NCBI GenBank assembly: GCA_004552515.1
Contig: SFOF01000006.1
Span: forward strand, 1-47,304
DNA: 47,304 nt
From: Clostridiales bacterium
Lineage (GTDB): Bacteria; Bacillota; Clostridia; Christensenellales; Aristaeellaceae
Reading direction: 5' to 3'
Under the pieces are notes generated by a model, which did no database searches, had not been told where the DNA came from, and saw only the letters and a program-made list of their open reading frames with translations. This document shows positions 1-9,557 of this stretch, piece after piece. A program made the position numbers and the translations under genes. How positions within the stretch are numbered: the stretch's first letter is position 1; each line of letters begins with the position of its first letter.

Positions 1-150
1 TTTGCAGGATTGAATGTCTTAAAATTCATTTTTAACATAAAAGTGCTCAAAATGAGCAGGACGGAGCCATTGGATGCAGAATATAATAAAGTACGAACCC
101 AGAAAAAAGGCTCGAAGGGGAGCCTGAAAAGCTGAGAGGATGTTTGTCTT

Positions 151-1353
<1,203 letters not shown>

Positions 1354-1370
1354 AAAATCAAAATAATGCG

Positions 1371-1409
1371 GCGTTTCCGGTGATAAAGCAGCCGGGAACG
1401 CTGTTTTTT
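1371..1409 (+). terminator. Intrinsic terminator after aspB
   Basis: A 10-bp stem (1371-1380 with 1392-1401, one G-U pair) is followed by TTTTTT at 1404-1409. Confidence 0.85.
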
Positions 1410-1473
1410 GGCCGGATTGCGCGGCTGCGCGCCATAAAGAAGGAAGTTGACAAGATCGTGACGAAATCTTCTA

Positions 1474-1502
1474 TTGACAGAAGAGCCGAAAAACGGTATA
1501 CT
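1474..1502 (+). promoter_or_regulatory. Sigma-A promoter for greA-lysS
   Basis: TTGACA (1474-1479) and TATACT (1497-1502) are separated by exactly 17 bases. Transcription should start near 1509, giving a leader of about 84 bases. Confidence 0.85.
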
Positions 1503-1524
1503 GCAAGGGACGGGAGTCGTGTAG

Positions 1525-1549
1525 GCACTGTGTTGCATGGACACAGTGT
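1525..1549 (+). other. Hairpin in the greA leader
   Basis: CACTGTGT (1526-1533) pairs perfectly with ACACAGTG (1541-1548) around a 7-base loop, and a U-rich run (to about 1565) follows. It lies between promoter and ribosome binding site. It could be a weak attenuator or an mRNA-stabilising hairpin; neither is shown. Confidence 0.5.
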
Positions 1550-1592
1550 TTGTTATATATTTTTGGCTTCCTGAAAAGAGAGGGGAATGAAT

Positions 1593-2057
1593 ATGGCGGT
1601 ATTGACGAAGGAAGGCCTGCGCAAATTGCAGGAGGAACTGGACGATCTGCAAACCAATCAGCGCGCCGAGGTCGTTCAGGAGATTGAGATTGCGAAGGGC
1701 TTCGGCGATCTGAGCGAGAATGCCGAATACAGCGCCGCTCGCGAGAAGCAGTCCCGCATCGAGGGCCGTATTCTGGAGCTTCAGGAAATGATCGAGCACG
1801 CCGAGGTCATCGACGTGGACAATCAGGGCAGCGACGCGGCCAACGTGGGCAGCGTTGTGCGCGTGTTTGATCTGGAATATGAGGAAGAGGACGAGTACAA
1901 GATCGTAGGCGCGACCGAGGCCGATCCGGCGCGGCTGTTCGTCTCCAGTGAATCGCCCATCGGCGCGGCGCTGATCGGCACGCACGTGGGCGACGTGATC
2001 GACGTTGAAACGCCCGGCGGCGTGATCAAGCTGCGCATACTCTCCATTACGCACTGA
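1593..2057 (+). CDS. greA: Transcription elongation factor GreA
   Basis: GreA binds the RNA polymerase secondary channel and stimulates cleavage of backtracked transcripts. The 154-residue product has the expected two-domain layout: an N-terminal coiled coil (LTKEGLRKLQEELDDLQ and the signature LSENAEYSAAREKQ, with the acidic tip) followed by a small globular domain ending in TPGGVIKLRILSI. Length is typical (about 155-160). Two in-frame ATGs occur, at 1587 and 1593. The AGAGGGG at 1578-1585 lies only one base from the first but about seven from the second, so 1593 is chosen. It is followed 30 bases later by lysS, so the two likely form an operon. Confidence 0.96.
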   Translation: MAVLTKEGLRKLQEELDDLQTNQRAEVVQEIEIAKGFGDLSENAEYSAAREKQSRIEGRILELQEMIEHAEVIDVDNQGSDAANVGSVVRVFDLEYEEEDEYKIVGATEADPARLFVSSESPIGAALIGTHVGDVIDVETPGGVIKLRILSITH

Positions 2058-2087
2058 TCAGACGGACAAACGGGAGGAGCTTGAAAA

Positions 2088-4034
2088 ATGGCCGACGAAA
2101 TGGCAAATCAGACGCAGAACGAAGAACTCAATTTGTCCGAGCAGACGCAGATCCGCCTGAACAAGCTGAACAAGCTGATCGAAGAGGGCAAAAACCCCTA
2201 CGAGATCGTGAAATTCGACCGCACGCATCTCTCGAACGAGATCCGCGAGCAGTTCGATGCGCTGGAGGGGAAAACCGTCACGCTGGCCGGCCGCATGGTG
2301 TCCCGGCGGATCATGGGCAAGGCGACGTTCGCGCATCTTCTGGATCGCGCGGGCGAGATGCAGATTTACGTCCGCCGCGACGACGTGGGCGAGGACGCCT
2401 ACAAGGCCTTCAAGGAATATGACATCGGCGACATTCTGGGCGTGAGCGGCAAGGTGTTCCGCACCAAGACCGGCGAGGTTTCGCTGCACGTCGAGACGCT
2501 GACGCTGCTCACCAAGTCGCTCCATCCGCTGCCGGAAAAGTTCCACGGCCTGACCAATACCGACACGCGCTATCGCCAGCGCTATCTCGACCTGATCGTC
2601 AATCCCGAGGTGCGCGATACGTTCGTCAAGCGCAGCCAGATCATGCGCTCGCTCCGCGATTTTCTGGACGGGCGCGGCTTCCTCGAGGTGGACACGCCCA
2701 TACTGACGCCCTTTGAGATCGGCGCGTCGGCGCGTCCTTTCTACACCCACCACAATACGCTGGATATGGACATGGTGCTGCGCATTGAGACGGAGCTGTA
2801 CCTGAAGCGGCTGATCGTGGGCGGCATGGAGCGCGTCTACGAGGTGGGACGCATATTCCGCAACGAGGGCATGGACACCAAGCACAATCCGGAATTCACC
2901 ACGATCGAGCTGTATCAGGCCTATACGGACTTCCGCGGCATGATGGATCTGGTCGAGGACATGATGAAGTATGTGGCCGAGAAGGTGTGCGGCTCGCTTG
3001 TCGTGCCCTATCAGGGGCATGAGATCGATCTGGGGCACTGGGAGCGCCTGACCATGGTGGAGGCCGTGAAGAAGTATTCCGGCGTGGACTTTGCCGACTG
3101 GAAGAGCGACGAGGACGCCATCGCCTGCGCCAAAGAGCACCATGTCGAGCTGCCCGAGGTGCCCACGCGCGGCACGATTCTGGCCGAGTTCTTCGATGCG
3201 TACGTCGAGGACAAGCTGATTCAGCCCACGTTTATCTACGATTATCCGGTGGAAATCAGCCCGCTGGCCAAGAGAAAGCCGGACGATCCGGCGTTTACCG
3301 AGCGCTTTGAATATTTTATCAACGCAACGGAGTTCGGCAATGCATTCTCCGAGCTGAACGATCCGATCGATCAGAAGGGGCGCTTTGAGCGGCAGGTGGC
3401 CGAGCGCAAGGCGCTGGACAGCGATTGCCGCGCGCAGGTCGACTACGACTTTGTCAACGCGCTGGAGTACGGCATGCCCCCCACGGGCGGTCTGGGCTTC
3501 GGCGTGGATCGGCTGGTGATGCTCTTGACTGATTCGGCCAGCATCCGCGACGTGCTTTTGTTCCCGACGATGAAGCCGCTGGACGCCGACAATAAGGCCG
3601 CAAAGGAAGTTTCCGCGCCTGGGGAAGCGGCTCAGGCAGCGCCCGAACCCGAAAAGATCGACTTTTCCAATGTAGAAATCGAGCCGCTGTTTGCCGATCT
3701 CGTTGACTTTGAAACGTTCTCGAAGTCCGATTTCCGCGCTGTAAAGGTGCTCGCCTGCGAGGCGGTCAAGAAGTCCAAGAAACTGCTGAGGTTCACCCTG
3801 GACGACGGCACCGGCACGGAGCGCACCATCCTCAGCGGTATCCACGAGTATTACGAGCCGGAGGAACTGGTCGGCAAGACCTGCATCGCCATCGTCAACC
3901 TGCCGCCCCGCGCCATGATGGGCATCGACTCCTGCGGTATGCTCATTTCCGCAGTTCATCACGAAAACGGCGAAGAGAAGCTGCATCTGCTGATGGTCGA
4001 TCCCCACATCCCCGCCGGCGCGAAGCTGTATTGA
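2088..4034 (+). CDS. lysS: Lysyl-tRNA synthetase with C-terminal EMAP/Trbp111-type tRNA-binding domain
   Basis: This is a class II lysyl-tRNA synthetase: an N-terminal OB-fold anticodon domain (about residues 60-170), motif 2 around YEVGRIFRNEGMD, and motif 3 at GLGFGVDRLVMLLTD. The usual enzyme ends near residue 500, but this one continues to 648. After an Ala/Glu/Pro linker (about 505-525) comes a tRNA-binding domain of the Trbp111/MetG C-terminal type, recognisable by FSKSDFRAVKVLACEAVKKS and VNLPPRAMMGIDSCGMLIS. Such domains bind the tRNA elbow without sequence specificity and normally sit on MetG, PheT or stand alone. RBS GGGAGGAG lies eight bases before the ATG. Synthetase function is certain; the benefit of the appended domain is inferred. 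Confidence 0.96.
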   Translation: MADEMANQTQNEELNLSEQTQIRLNKLNKLIEEGKNPYEIVKFDRTHLSNEIREQFDALEGKTVTLAGRMVSRRIMGKATFAHLLDRAGEMQIYVRRDDVGEDAYKAFKEYDIGDILGVSGKVFRTKTGEVSLHVETLTLLTKSLHPLPEKFHGLTNTDTRYRQRYLDLIVNPEVRDTFVKRSQIMRSLRDFLDGRGFLEVDTPILTPFEIGASARPFYTHHNTLDMDMVLRIETELYLKRLIVGGMERVYEVGRIFRNEGMDTKHNPEFTTIELYQAYTDFRGMMDLVEDMMKYVAEKVCGSLVVPYQGHEIDLGHWERLTMVEAVKKYSGVDFADWKSDEDAIACAKEHHVELPEVPTRGTILAEFFDAYVEDKLIQPTFIYDYPVEISPLAKRKPDDPAFTERFEYFINATEFGNAFSELNDPIDQKGRFERQVAERKALDSDCRAQVDYDFVNALEYGMPPTGGLGFGVDRLVMLLTDSASIRDVLLFPTMKPLDADNKAAKEVSAPGEAAQAAPEPEKIDFSNVEIEPLFADLVDFETFSKSDFRAVKVLACEAVKKSKKLLRFTLDDGTGTERTILSGIHEYYEPEELVGKTCIAIVNLPPRAMMGIDSCGMLISAVHHENGEEKLHLLMVDPHIPAGAKLY

Positions 4035-4158
4035 TTGCCTTCTAGCTGGAGCGCAACAAGCTCTTCCCCGGCGATGGAGAGCCAGAACTGAGAAAAGCCC
4101 GTGCTTGCGCGGTTCTTGGCCTTTCAGGGACGAATATTCATTGAAAATACGCCAATCG

Positions 4159-4193
4159 AGCGCCCTTCCCGATGCGGGGAGGGCGCTTTCTTC
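4159..4193 (+). terminator. Intrinsic terminator downstream of lysS
   Basis: AGCGCCCTTCCC (4159-4170) pairs with GGGGAGGGCGCT (one G-U pair) and is followed by TTTCTT. It lies about 125 bases after the lysS stop; the intervening stretch contains no convincing gene. Confidence 0.75.
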
Positions 4194-4296
4194 GGGGAAC
4201 GTCCTTTCAACAGGAGGATGATCGCGTCGTCGGCCGGAGGGCGGCGAAGGCTACGCTGTTTTTCGATGGAGCGGCCATCCTCCCGCGCGCGAGGTT

Positions 4297-5274
4297 TCAC
4301 GAATTCATATATTCCGTCAGTCCCGAGGCGATTTTCACGGGAGGATCGCTCAACTGAACTTGATATATGCTTCCGCTTTCATCCTGCCAGACGACGACGC
4401 TGCCCGCGTGTATCCGCTCGATGACATACCAGCTGTGGGGGATCGCCGGATTCCGATTGTGTTCTTCCTGCGTCACAGAGACGACGTTCATCGCGGGAAG
4501 GGCGCAGATTCCGACGATTTTATGCCCGCGGCTCATGCGCGCGCCGCTGCCTGCGAGAAATGCCCGGTAGTCCGCCGCAAACGTGATCTTCAGCTGCTTT
4601 TCCGCGTCCAGGATCTCTGATGTGGCAGCGCCATACGCGTTTTCCGAAATAGGCGGTTCCTCGTGAACCGTATCGGGTGGGAAAGCTGTTTCGGCGCGCC
4701 CCGTTCTGCGCTCTTCCCGCCTGAGGCAGCACAGCAGCTGTGGCAGTAAGAATTCCGGCGCCGGATGGTCTATGCCGCACATCGTCAGGAATCGCTTCTG
4801 CCAGCCGGCCATCCGCGCCCGGCACCGCGCGAGCATACGGCGGATGCTCCGCTCTGCGCCGGATGCGCCGGTTTTGCGGCGCGTGGATCCGTGCATATGC
4901 GGGCCGTTCCTTTGGCGGCTTGTCAGCATCGCTTCCAGCATATCGCACAGCGCGCTTTCGTTCTCCGCCGCCGGACGGCATTGAACGCCTGCTTCGGAGA
5001 GGATACGCGCCGTGCGTTCGCAGGCCATGCGTCCGAAAACGACCATTCGCCGTCCCATCGCACCGCGCATGAGGCCCTCTGTCAGCGCGCCCGCGTTCAG
5101 CAGAGAGGCGTCTATCAGCACAATGTCCGCATAATCGAAGGAATTACTGTCAATCAACTCGGGAATCGATTGAAAGACGCTGACGTGACAGGGAATCCGG
5201 CGCGCGCGGATTTCCCGAACCAGAGGCTTGAACAGAGCCATGCTTTTCGATGTCAGCAGAACGGCGTATATCAT
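4297..5274 (-). CDS. SUKH (SMI1/KNR4) domain protein with receiver-like N-terminal domain
   Basis: The C-terminal 100 or so residues match the SMI1/KNR4 (SUKH) fold: an entry helix with the LKITFAADYRAFLAGSG pattern, then strands with SWYVIERIHAGSVVVWQDE and a closing IASGLTEYM helix. SUKH proteins are often immunity proteins against contact-dependent or secreted toxins, but stand-alone copies of unknown role exist. The N-terminal 115 residues alternate hydrophobic strands and helices and carry VLIDAS where a response regulator would hold its phospho-acceptor aspartate; this receiver-like reading is a guess. A basic linker joins them. The start may be the ATG at 5274 or the TTG at 5280, since GGAG lies 11 or 5 bases upstream. 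No toxin gene is adjacent. A -10-like TATAAT precedes it on the minus strand near 5310. Confidence 0.7.
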   Translation of the reverse strand: MIYAVLLTSKSMALFKPLVREIRARRIPCHVSVFQSIPELIDSNSFDYADIVLIDASLLNAGALTEGLMRGAMGRRMVVFGRMACERTARILSEAGVQCRPAAENESALCDMLEAMLTSRQRNGPHMHGSTRRKTGASGAERSIRRMLARCRARMAGWQKRFLTMCGIDHPAPEFLLPQLLCCLRREERRTGRAETAFPPDTVHEEPPISENAYGAATSEILDAEKQLKITFAADYRAFLAGSGARMSRGHKIVGICALPAMNVVSVTQEEHNRNPAIPHSWYVIERIHAGSVVVWQDESGSIYQVQLSDPPVKIASGLTEYMNS

Positions 5275-5330
5275 CTTCAAATCAACTCCATTACTTCATT
5301 TGTCTGCAAGTATTATAACACACTTTGGAC

Positions 5331-5378
5331 AAAAATATAAAGCATCTGCCAGATATTCATCATATCTGGCAGATTGCT
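5331..5378 (-). terminator. Intrinsic terminator of the asparagine-synthetase-like gene
   Basis: A perfect 13-bp inverted repeat (5344-5356 with 5362-5374, 5-base loop), extended by three more pairs, is followed on the minus strand by TTTATATTTTT. Confidence 0.8.
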
Positions 5379-5435
5379 TATAAAAGAAACGATTTATGCA
5401 GTAAACACTTATGTTTTCCACTTGAATAGTGAATA

Positions 5436-7172
5436 TTATTCCGAAATTTCGATGCGATAGCGGCTCATCCAGAAATTTATTTGCAGCAAATAAGCGAGCA
5501 TTTGCGGCCCGGCCATCAGCTGACCGAACCAGGGCGTCTCCGCGGGCGACAAATTGGAGCGGATCAGCCCCGAAAGCGTCTCGCGGTCCACCAGCGCCAT
5601 GAGGGGCGCGGAGGAATCCTCCAGCACCTCGGCCATGCGCCGCTTAATCGCCTGCGCGTAGGCCGGGTGATACGTCTTGGGATAGGGGCTCTTGCGGCGC
5701 ATGAGCAGCTCCTCGGGCAAAAGATCGCGCATGGCGGCGCGCAGCAGGCCCTTTTCGACGCCCATCATGCGCTTCAGCGTCCAGGGCACATTGTAGACAT
5801 ACTGTACCAGCCGGTCGTCGCAATAGGGCGTGAGCACGCTCAGACCGGCCGCTTCGCCCATGCAGGTCGCACGCTCCTGGAGATTGCTCATGAAAAACTC
5901 AAAGCACAGCCCCTGCAGCAGCCGCAGCCGCGCCGAGCGCGCGTCCTCGCCGGGCAGCACGCCCTGCCGCGCCAGCGCTTCGTGATAAACGCCGTCCACA
6001 TAGGCGGCCAGGCGCAGCTCGTCGCGCACGTCCTCGCGCAGCACCGATTCGCGCAGCGCCAGAGAGCCGGACCAGGGGAAGCCGTCGGCAAAGATCAGCT
6101 CCTCGCGGTTGAACCACGGATAGCCGCCGAACACCTCGTCGCTGCACTCGCCCGAGAGCGCGTATTGTCCATGCCCCGCAATGGCGCGGGAAAACAGCAG
6201 CAGCGACGAATCAATATCGGCCATGCCCGGCCAGCCGCGCGCCAGAACGGCCTCGTCCAGCGTGTCGGCCAGCGCGTCTATCGACAGTACCACGCGCGTA
6301 TGGCGGCAGTGAAACGCCTGCGCCGCGCGTTCGACATACGGCGCGTCCTGCTCCGGCTGATAACGCCCGCCCTTGAAATAATCGGCGTTGCCCTCGTAAT
6401 CGACCGAGAACGAGCGCACCTCGCCGCGCCTGGCCAGGAGCGCCGTCAGGACGGTAGAATCCAGTCCGCCGGAGAGCATGGATACCGGCTGACAGGCCGC
6501 CGCGCCGTCTACCGCCTGTTCCAGCAGGCCGCGCACCGTGTCGATGGTCTTGCCGCCGTCGTCCTCATGCGCTCTGGCCTCCAGGCGGAACCAGCGCCGC
6601 GTCCGGTGTCCGCGGCGATCGGCGATCAGCATGGTTCCGGGCGGCAGCTGAAAAACGTCCCGCAGCGGCGTCAGCCCCGGCGTTCGCGCCGGCCCCAGCC
6701 CGAAGAGCATCCTGAGCCCCTCGCGAGCGACGCGCCGCGAAACGCCCGGCACGCGCAGAAGCGGCTCCGGATGACCCGCAAACGCCACGCCGCCCCGAGC
6801 CGGCGCGTAAAACAGCGATCCGGCCGCGCCCATGCGGTCGGTCGAGAGAATCAGCCGCTCCGCATCCTGATCGACGACGATCAGCAGCGCCTCGCCCTCG
6901 AGCTTTTCAGCGCAGTCCTCGCCCCACAGCCGGTATGCGCCCAGCAGAAGCGCGCTGTCCGAGGCCGTATATTTCTCGCCCAGCGGCCGCACGTCCGCCC
7001 GCAGCGCCGCCGCGTTCCGCAGCCGCCCGACGACCAGCGCCATTGCGCCGCCGTCCGACGCGATAGCGCGCGCGCACAGTGCGTGCCGGCCCATGACGTG
7101 ATAGGGCGCGTCGTAAACGCCCCTCAGCGCCTGTGCGTCTCCCGTATAAAACAGACCTGCAAACTGACCCAT
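5436..7172 (-). CDS. Asparagine synthetase-like protein lacking the glutaminase cysteine
   Basis: The 578-residue product has the two domains of the AsnB superfamily: an N-terminal Ntn glutaminase-like domain and a C-terminal ATP-pyrophosphatase domain with the PP-loop SGGLDST (234-240) and SGECSDEVFGGYPWF (about 340-354). Glutamine-dependent AsnB starts MCG, with Cys2 as nucleophile. Here the aligned start reads MGQFAGLFY, so Cys2 is Gly and glutamine hydrolysis should not occur. Members without this cysteine include beta-lactam synthetase and lasso-peptide cyclases, as well as ammonia-using or uncharacterised forms. No precursor peptide or lasso protease was found nearby. GGGAG lies eight bases upstream of the ATG at 7172; an upstream in-frame ATG at 7187 overlaps that ribosome site and is less likely. 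Confidence 0.85.
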   Translation of the reverse strand: MGQFAGLFYTGDAQALRGVYDAPYHVMGRHALCARAIASDGGAMALVVGRLRNAAALRADVRPLGEKYTASDSALLLGAYRLWGEDCAEKLEGEALLIVVDQDAERLILSTDRMGAAGSLFYAPARGGVAFAGHPEPLLRVPGVSRRVAREGLRMLFGLGPARTPGLTPLRDVFQLPPGTMLIADRRGHRTRRWFRLEARAHEDDGGKTIDTVRGLLEQAVDGAAACQPVSMLSGGLDSTVLTALLARRGEVRSFSVDYEGNADYFKGGRYQPEQDAPYVERAAQAFHCRHTRVVLSIDALADTLDEAVLARGWPGMADIDSSLLLFSRAIAGHGQYALSGECSDEVFGGYPWFNREELIFADGFPWSGSLALRESVLREDVRDELRLAAYVDGVYHEALARQGVLPGEDARSARLRLLQGLCFEFFMSNLQERATCMGEAAGLSVLTPYCDDRLVQYVYNVPWTLKRMMGVEKGLLRAAMRDLLPEELLMRRKSPYPKTYHPAYAQAIKRRMAEVLEDSSAPLMALVDRETLSGLIRSNLSPAETPWFGQLMAGPQMLAYLLQINFWMSRYRIEISE

Positions 7173-7377
7173 GATACCAACTCCCATTCACAGCATGGTG
7201 GGCTTCAGACCACAGACCATACTATGCGGAAAGGCGCGCGTTCATAAGCGGCCGCAGGCGCGGACGCCGCCGTTTTTACCCGCCGCGCCTTTCCTTCAGC
7301 GCCGCGAATGGAGAGATAAACGCCCCGCCCCCGCCCGATTGAGCGGAGACGGAGCGTGCGTATTCACTTTGCGGGAT

Positions 7378-8424
7378 TTATCCGATCGCGCCGCCGGGGG
7401 CGATGCCCAGGCAGAATTCCACGGCGATGGCCACCAGCACGACCAGCAGCGAGATGATGAAGCCGTGCAGCATGGGTCTTGCGCCGGATTTGCACAGCTC
7501 CTTAAAGCTGGTGTTCAGGCCGATCGCGGCCAGCGCGGCGACCATCAGGAACTTGCTGACCGATTTGAGCGCGCTCGCGGCTGCGGCGGGAATCAGGCCG
7601 AGACTGCACAGCGCGGACATCGCCAGAAAGCCCAGTATGAACCACGGGAACACCGATTTCATGTTGACGTTGACCGAAACGTCGCCGCTGGCTGCCGCTT
7701 CCTTTTTCTTGAGCCGCATACTGATGGCGGCGAATACCAGCACTGTCGGGATGATGGTCAGCGTGCGCGTGAGCTTGACCATGGTGGCGAAATCGCCGGC
7801 GGCCTCACTGAAGGCGTAGCCCGTGGCCACGACGCTGGAGGTGTCATTGACCGCCGTGCCCGCCCATAGGCCGAACGCCGCGTCCGAAAGCCCCATCCAG
7901 CGGCCCAGCAGCGGGAACACGATGATCATGATCATGTCGAACAGGAACGTTGCCGACATTCCGTAGGCGACGTCCAGATCGCTGGCCTCGATGACCGGCG
8001 CGATGGCCGCGATGGCCGAGCCGCCGCAGATGCCCGTGCCGGCGTTGATCAGGCTGCTGGTTTTCCAGTTCAGGCCGAGCGCCCTGCCGATCACATAGCC
8101 CAGGCCAAAGCAGGTGGCCAGCGTGAACACCATTACGGTGAGCGAGAAGCGGCCGACCTTCAGCACGGTGGAGATATTCAGGCTCGCGCCCAGCAGGATG
8201 ATGGCGAACTTCAGAATTTTCTTCGAGGTGAATTTGATGCCGGGCGCGGTGACGGGACTGGGCTTGCAGAAGCGGTTGACGATCATGCCGATGAACAGCG
8301 CGATGACCGACGCGCCGATGAAGTGGAGATTCGCGGCGTTCTCCCACATTTCCAGCAGCTTCGCGGCGGCGGCGATCACCAGCGCCAGCGCGCAGCCGGG
8401 CAGCAGTTTTTTGACTTTTTCCAT
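7378..8424 (-). CDS. YeiH family (UPF0324) membrane transporter, putative sulfate/sulfite exporter
   Basis: A 348-residue integral membrane protein with about nine or ten hydrophobic segments spread over its whole length. The conserved blocks of the YeiH/UPF0324 family are present: FAIILLGASLNIS, NAGTGICGGSAIAAIAPVI and the WAGTAVNDTSSVVATGYAFS segment. The family is annotated as putative sulfate exporter, though the substrate is weakly established. The ATG at 8424 is preceded by GAGAGGA at a good distance; the open frame extends further upstream but through the promoter. It is transcribed divergently from a LysR-type regulator gene, the same arrangement as yeiH and yeiE in enteric bacteria, which suggests direct control by that regulator. 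Confidence 0.9.
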   Translation of the reverse strand: MEKVKKLLPGCALALVIAAAAKLLEMWENAANLHFIGASVIALFIGMIVNRFCKPSPVTAPGIKFTSKKILKFAIILLGASLNISTVLKVGRFSLTVMVFTLATCFGLGYVIGRALGLNWKTSSLINAGTGICGGSAIAAIAPVIEASDLDVAYGMSATFLFDMIMIIVFPLLGRWMGLSDAAFGLWAGTAVNDTSSVVATGYAFSEAAGDFATMVKLTRTLTIIPTVLVFAAISMRLKKKEAAASGDVSVNVNMKSVFPWFILGFLAMSALCSLGLIPAAAASALKSVSKFLMVAALAAIGLNTSFKELCKSGARPMLHGFIISLLVVLVAIAVEFCLGIAPGGAIG

Positions 8425-8458
8425 GGTGTTTCGTCCTCTCAGGCGTATTTTCGGCTTT

Positions 8459-8487
8459 ATTATAACACCGGGGTGTGATAAAATCAA
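8459..8487 (-). promoter_or_regulatory. Promoter of the YeiH-like gene
   Basis: On the minus strand TTGATT (8487-8482) and TATAAT (8464-8459) are 17 bases apart. The spacer is almost entirely the dyad described separately. Confidence 0.7.
8460..8481. promoter_or_regulatory. Operator-like dyad between yeiH-like and lysR-like genes
   Basis: TTATAACACC and GGTGTGATAA form an inverted repeat (9 of 10 positions) with a 2-base centre, located within the yeiH-like promoter. Position and symmetry fit a binding site for the adjacent LysR-type regulator. Confidence 0.6.
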
Positions 8488-8539
8488 ATTATAAAGAGGA
8501 ATTGGGCGATTCGCTTTTGTTATCAATGGGAGGATGAAT

Positions 8540-9394
8540 ATGGATCCGAAGCTGGAAACGTTCCTCACGCTGTGCCGCACAATGAACTACCGCCGCGCGG
8601 CCGAACGGCTCAATCTCACGCAGCCGGCGGTGACCAAGCAGATCCAGGCGCTCGAGGCGCTCTACGGCGTAAAGCTGTTCGACTATGACGGGCGGCGGCT
8701 GCGCAAAACGGCGCAGGGCGGCATACTGGAGGAATACGCCATCGGCCAGCGCGCCCGCGAGGAGGATATGATCCGCGCGCTGCAAAGCCGCCCCAAGGCG
8801 ATCTACCGCATCGGCGCGACGAAATCCATCGGCGATTACATCCTCATTCCGGAGATTCGGCGCTTTCTGGAATCGCCGGACAACGAGCTGTTTTTCACGG
8901 TGGACAACACGGCGCATCTTCTGGAGCAGCTCGATCAGGGCGCGCTGGATTTCGTCGTGCTGGAGGGGCTGTTCGACAAGCAGCGGTATGATCATTTTCT
9001 ATTGCGGCGGGAACCGTATATCGGGGTGTGCGCCGCGTCGCATCCCTTTGCCGGGCGCGCGGTGACGCTGGAGGCGCTGTTCCGCGAGCGGCTGATCCTG
9101 CGCGAGCCTGGCTCGGGCACGCGCAATATATTGGAGCGCGAGCTGGCGCGGGTGGGCTATTCGGTGGAGGCGTTCCGCGGGCGGATCTGCATCAGCAGCT
9201 TCAAGATCATCCGGGAACTGGTCGCGGACGGCTACGGCGTGAGCTTCCTTTACGAGGCGGTTGTTCGGGACGAAGCGCAGTTCGGCCATTTTCGCTGTGA
9301 GTCGCTGACGGGCGAACATGAGCTGAACGTGGTCTATCTGAAGGACACGCAGGCGGGCGAGCACGCGCGTATGTTTTTGAACACGGAACGGTGA
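8540..9394 (+). CDS. LysR family transcriptional regulator
   Basis: A 284-residue LysR-type regulator. The N-terminal winged helix-turn-helix shows the family pattern with TFLTLCRTMNYRRAAERLN followed by LTQPAVTKQIQALE. The rest is a two-lobed periplasmic-binding-protein-like effector domain (about residues 90-284). Two in-frame ATGs are present at 8534 and 8540. GGGAGG (8528-8533) directly abuts the first and is six bases from the second, so 8540 is the probable start. It is divergent from the YeiH-like gene and probably controls it; in enteric bacteria the homologous YeiE senses sulfite, but the effector here is unknown. Confidence 0.92.
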   Translation: MDPKLETFLTLCRTMNYRRAAERLNLTQPAVTKQIQALEALYGVKLFDYDGRRLRKTAQGGILEEYAIGQRAREEDMIRALQSRPKAIYRIGATKSIGDYILIPEIRRFLESPDNELFFTVDNTAHLLEQLDQGALDFVVLEGLFDKQRYDHFLLRREPYIGVCAASHPFAGRAVTLEALFRERLILREPGSGTRNILERELARVGYSVEAFRGRICISSFKIIRELVADGYGVSFLYEAVVRDEAQFGHFRCESLTGEHELNVVYLKDTQAGEHARMFLNTER

Positions 9395-9453
9395 TGAGGC
9401 GCGCCCAATCATGGACAAAGAACGGCAAAAACCGAAATAAACCGTGCAGTCCC

Positions 9454-9481
9454 TTGAAAATGCGCCGATTCATGCTATAAT
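9454..9481 (+). promoter_or_regulatory. Promoter of the two-gene membrane protein operon
   Basis: TTGAAA (9454-9459), a 16-base spacer and TATAAT (9476-9481) lie ahead of the 9558 gene. Confidence 0.75.
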
Positions 9482-9557
9482 AGAACAAGATGAGCATGAT
9501 CGGGCGATCAGGATCGCGGATCATCCTTTTTTCGTCGTATGAGGAGGCTTGCTGGAA

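Noticed and set aside
1..60. TGCTCA/TGAGCA hairpin at the window's left edge
   Set aside because: A 6-bp stem (44-49 with 53-58) without a U-run; it could end an upstream gene, but nothing inside the window supports that.
2058..4007. A 649-residue open frame on the minus strand across lysS
   Set aside because: Antisense shadow of lysS without ribosome site or family pattern.
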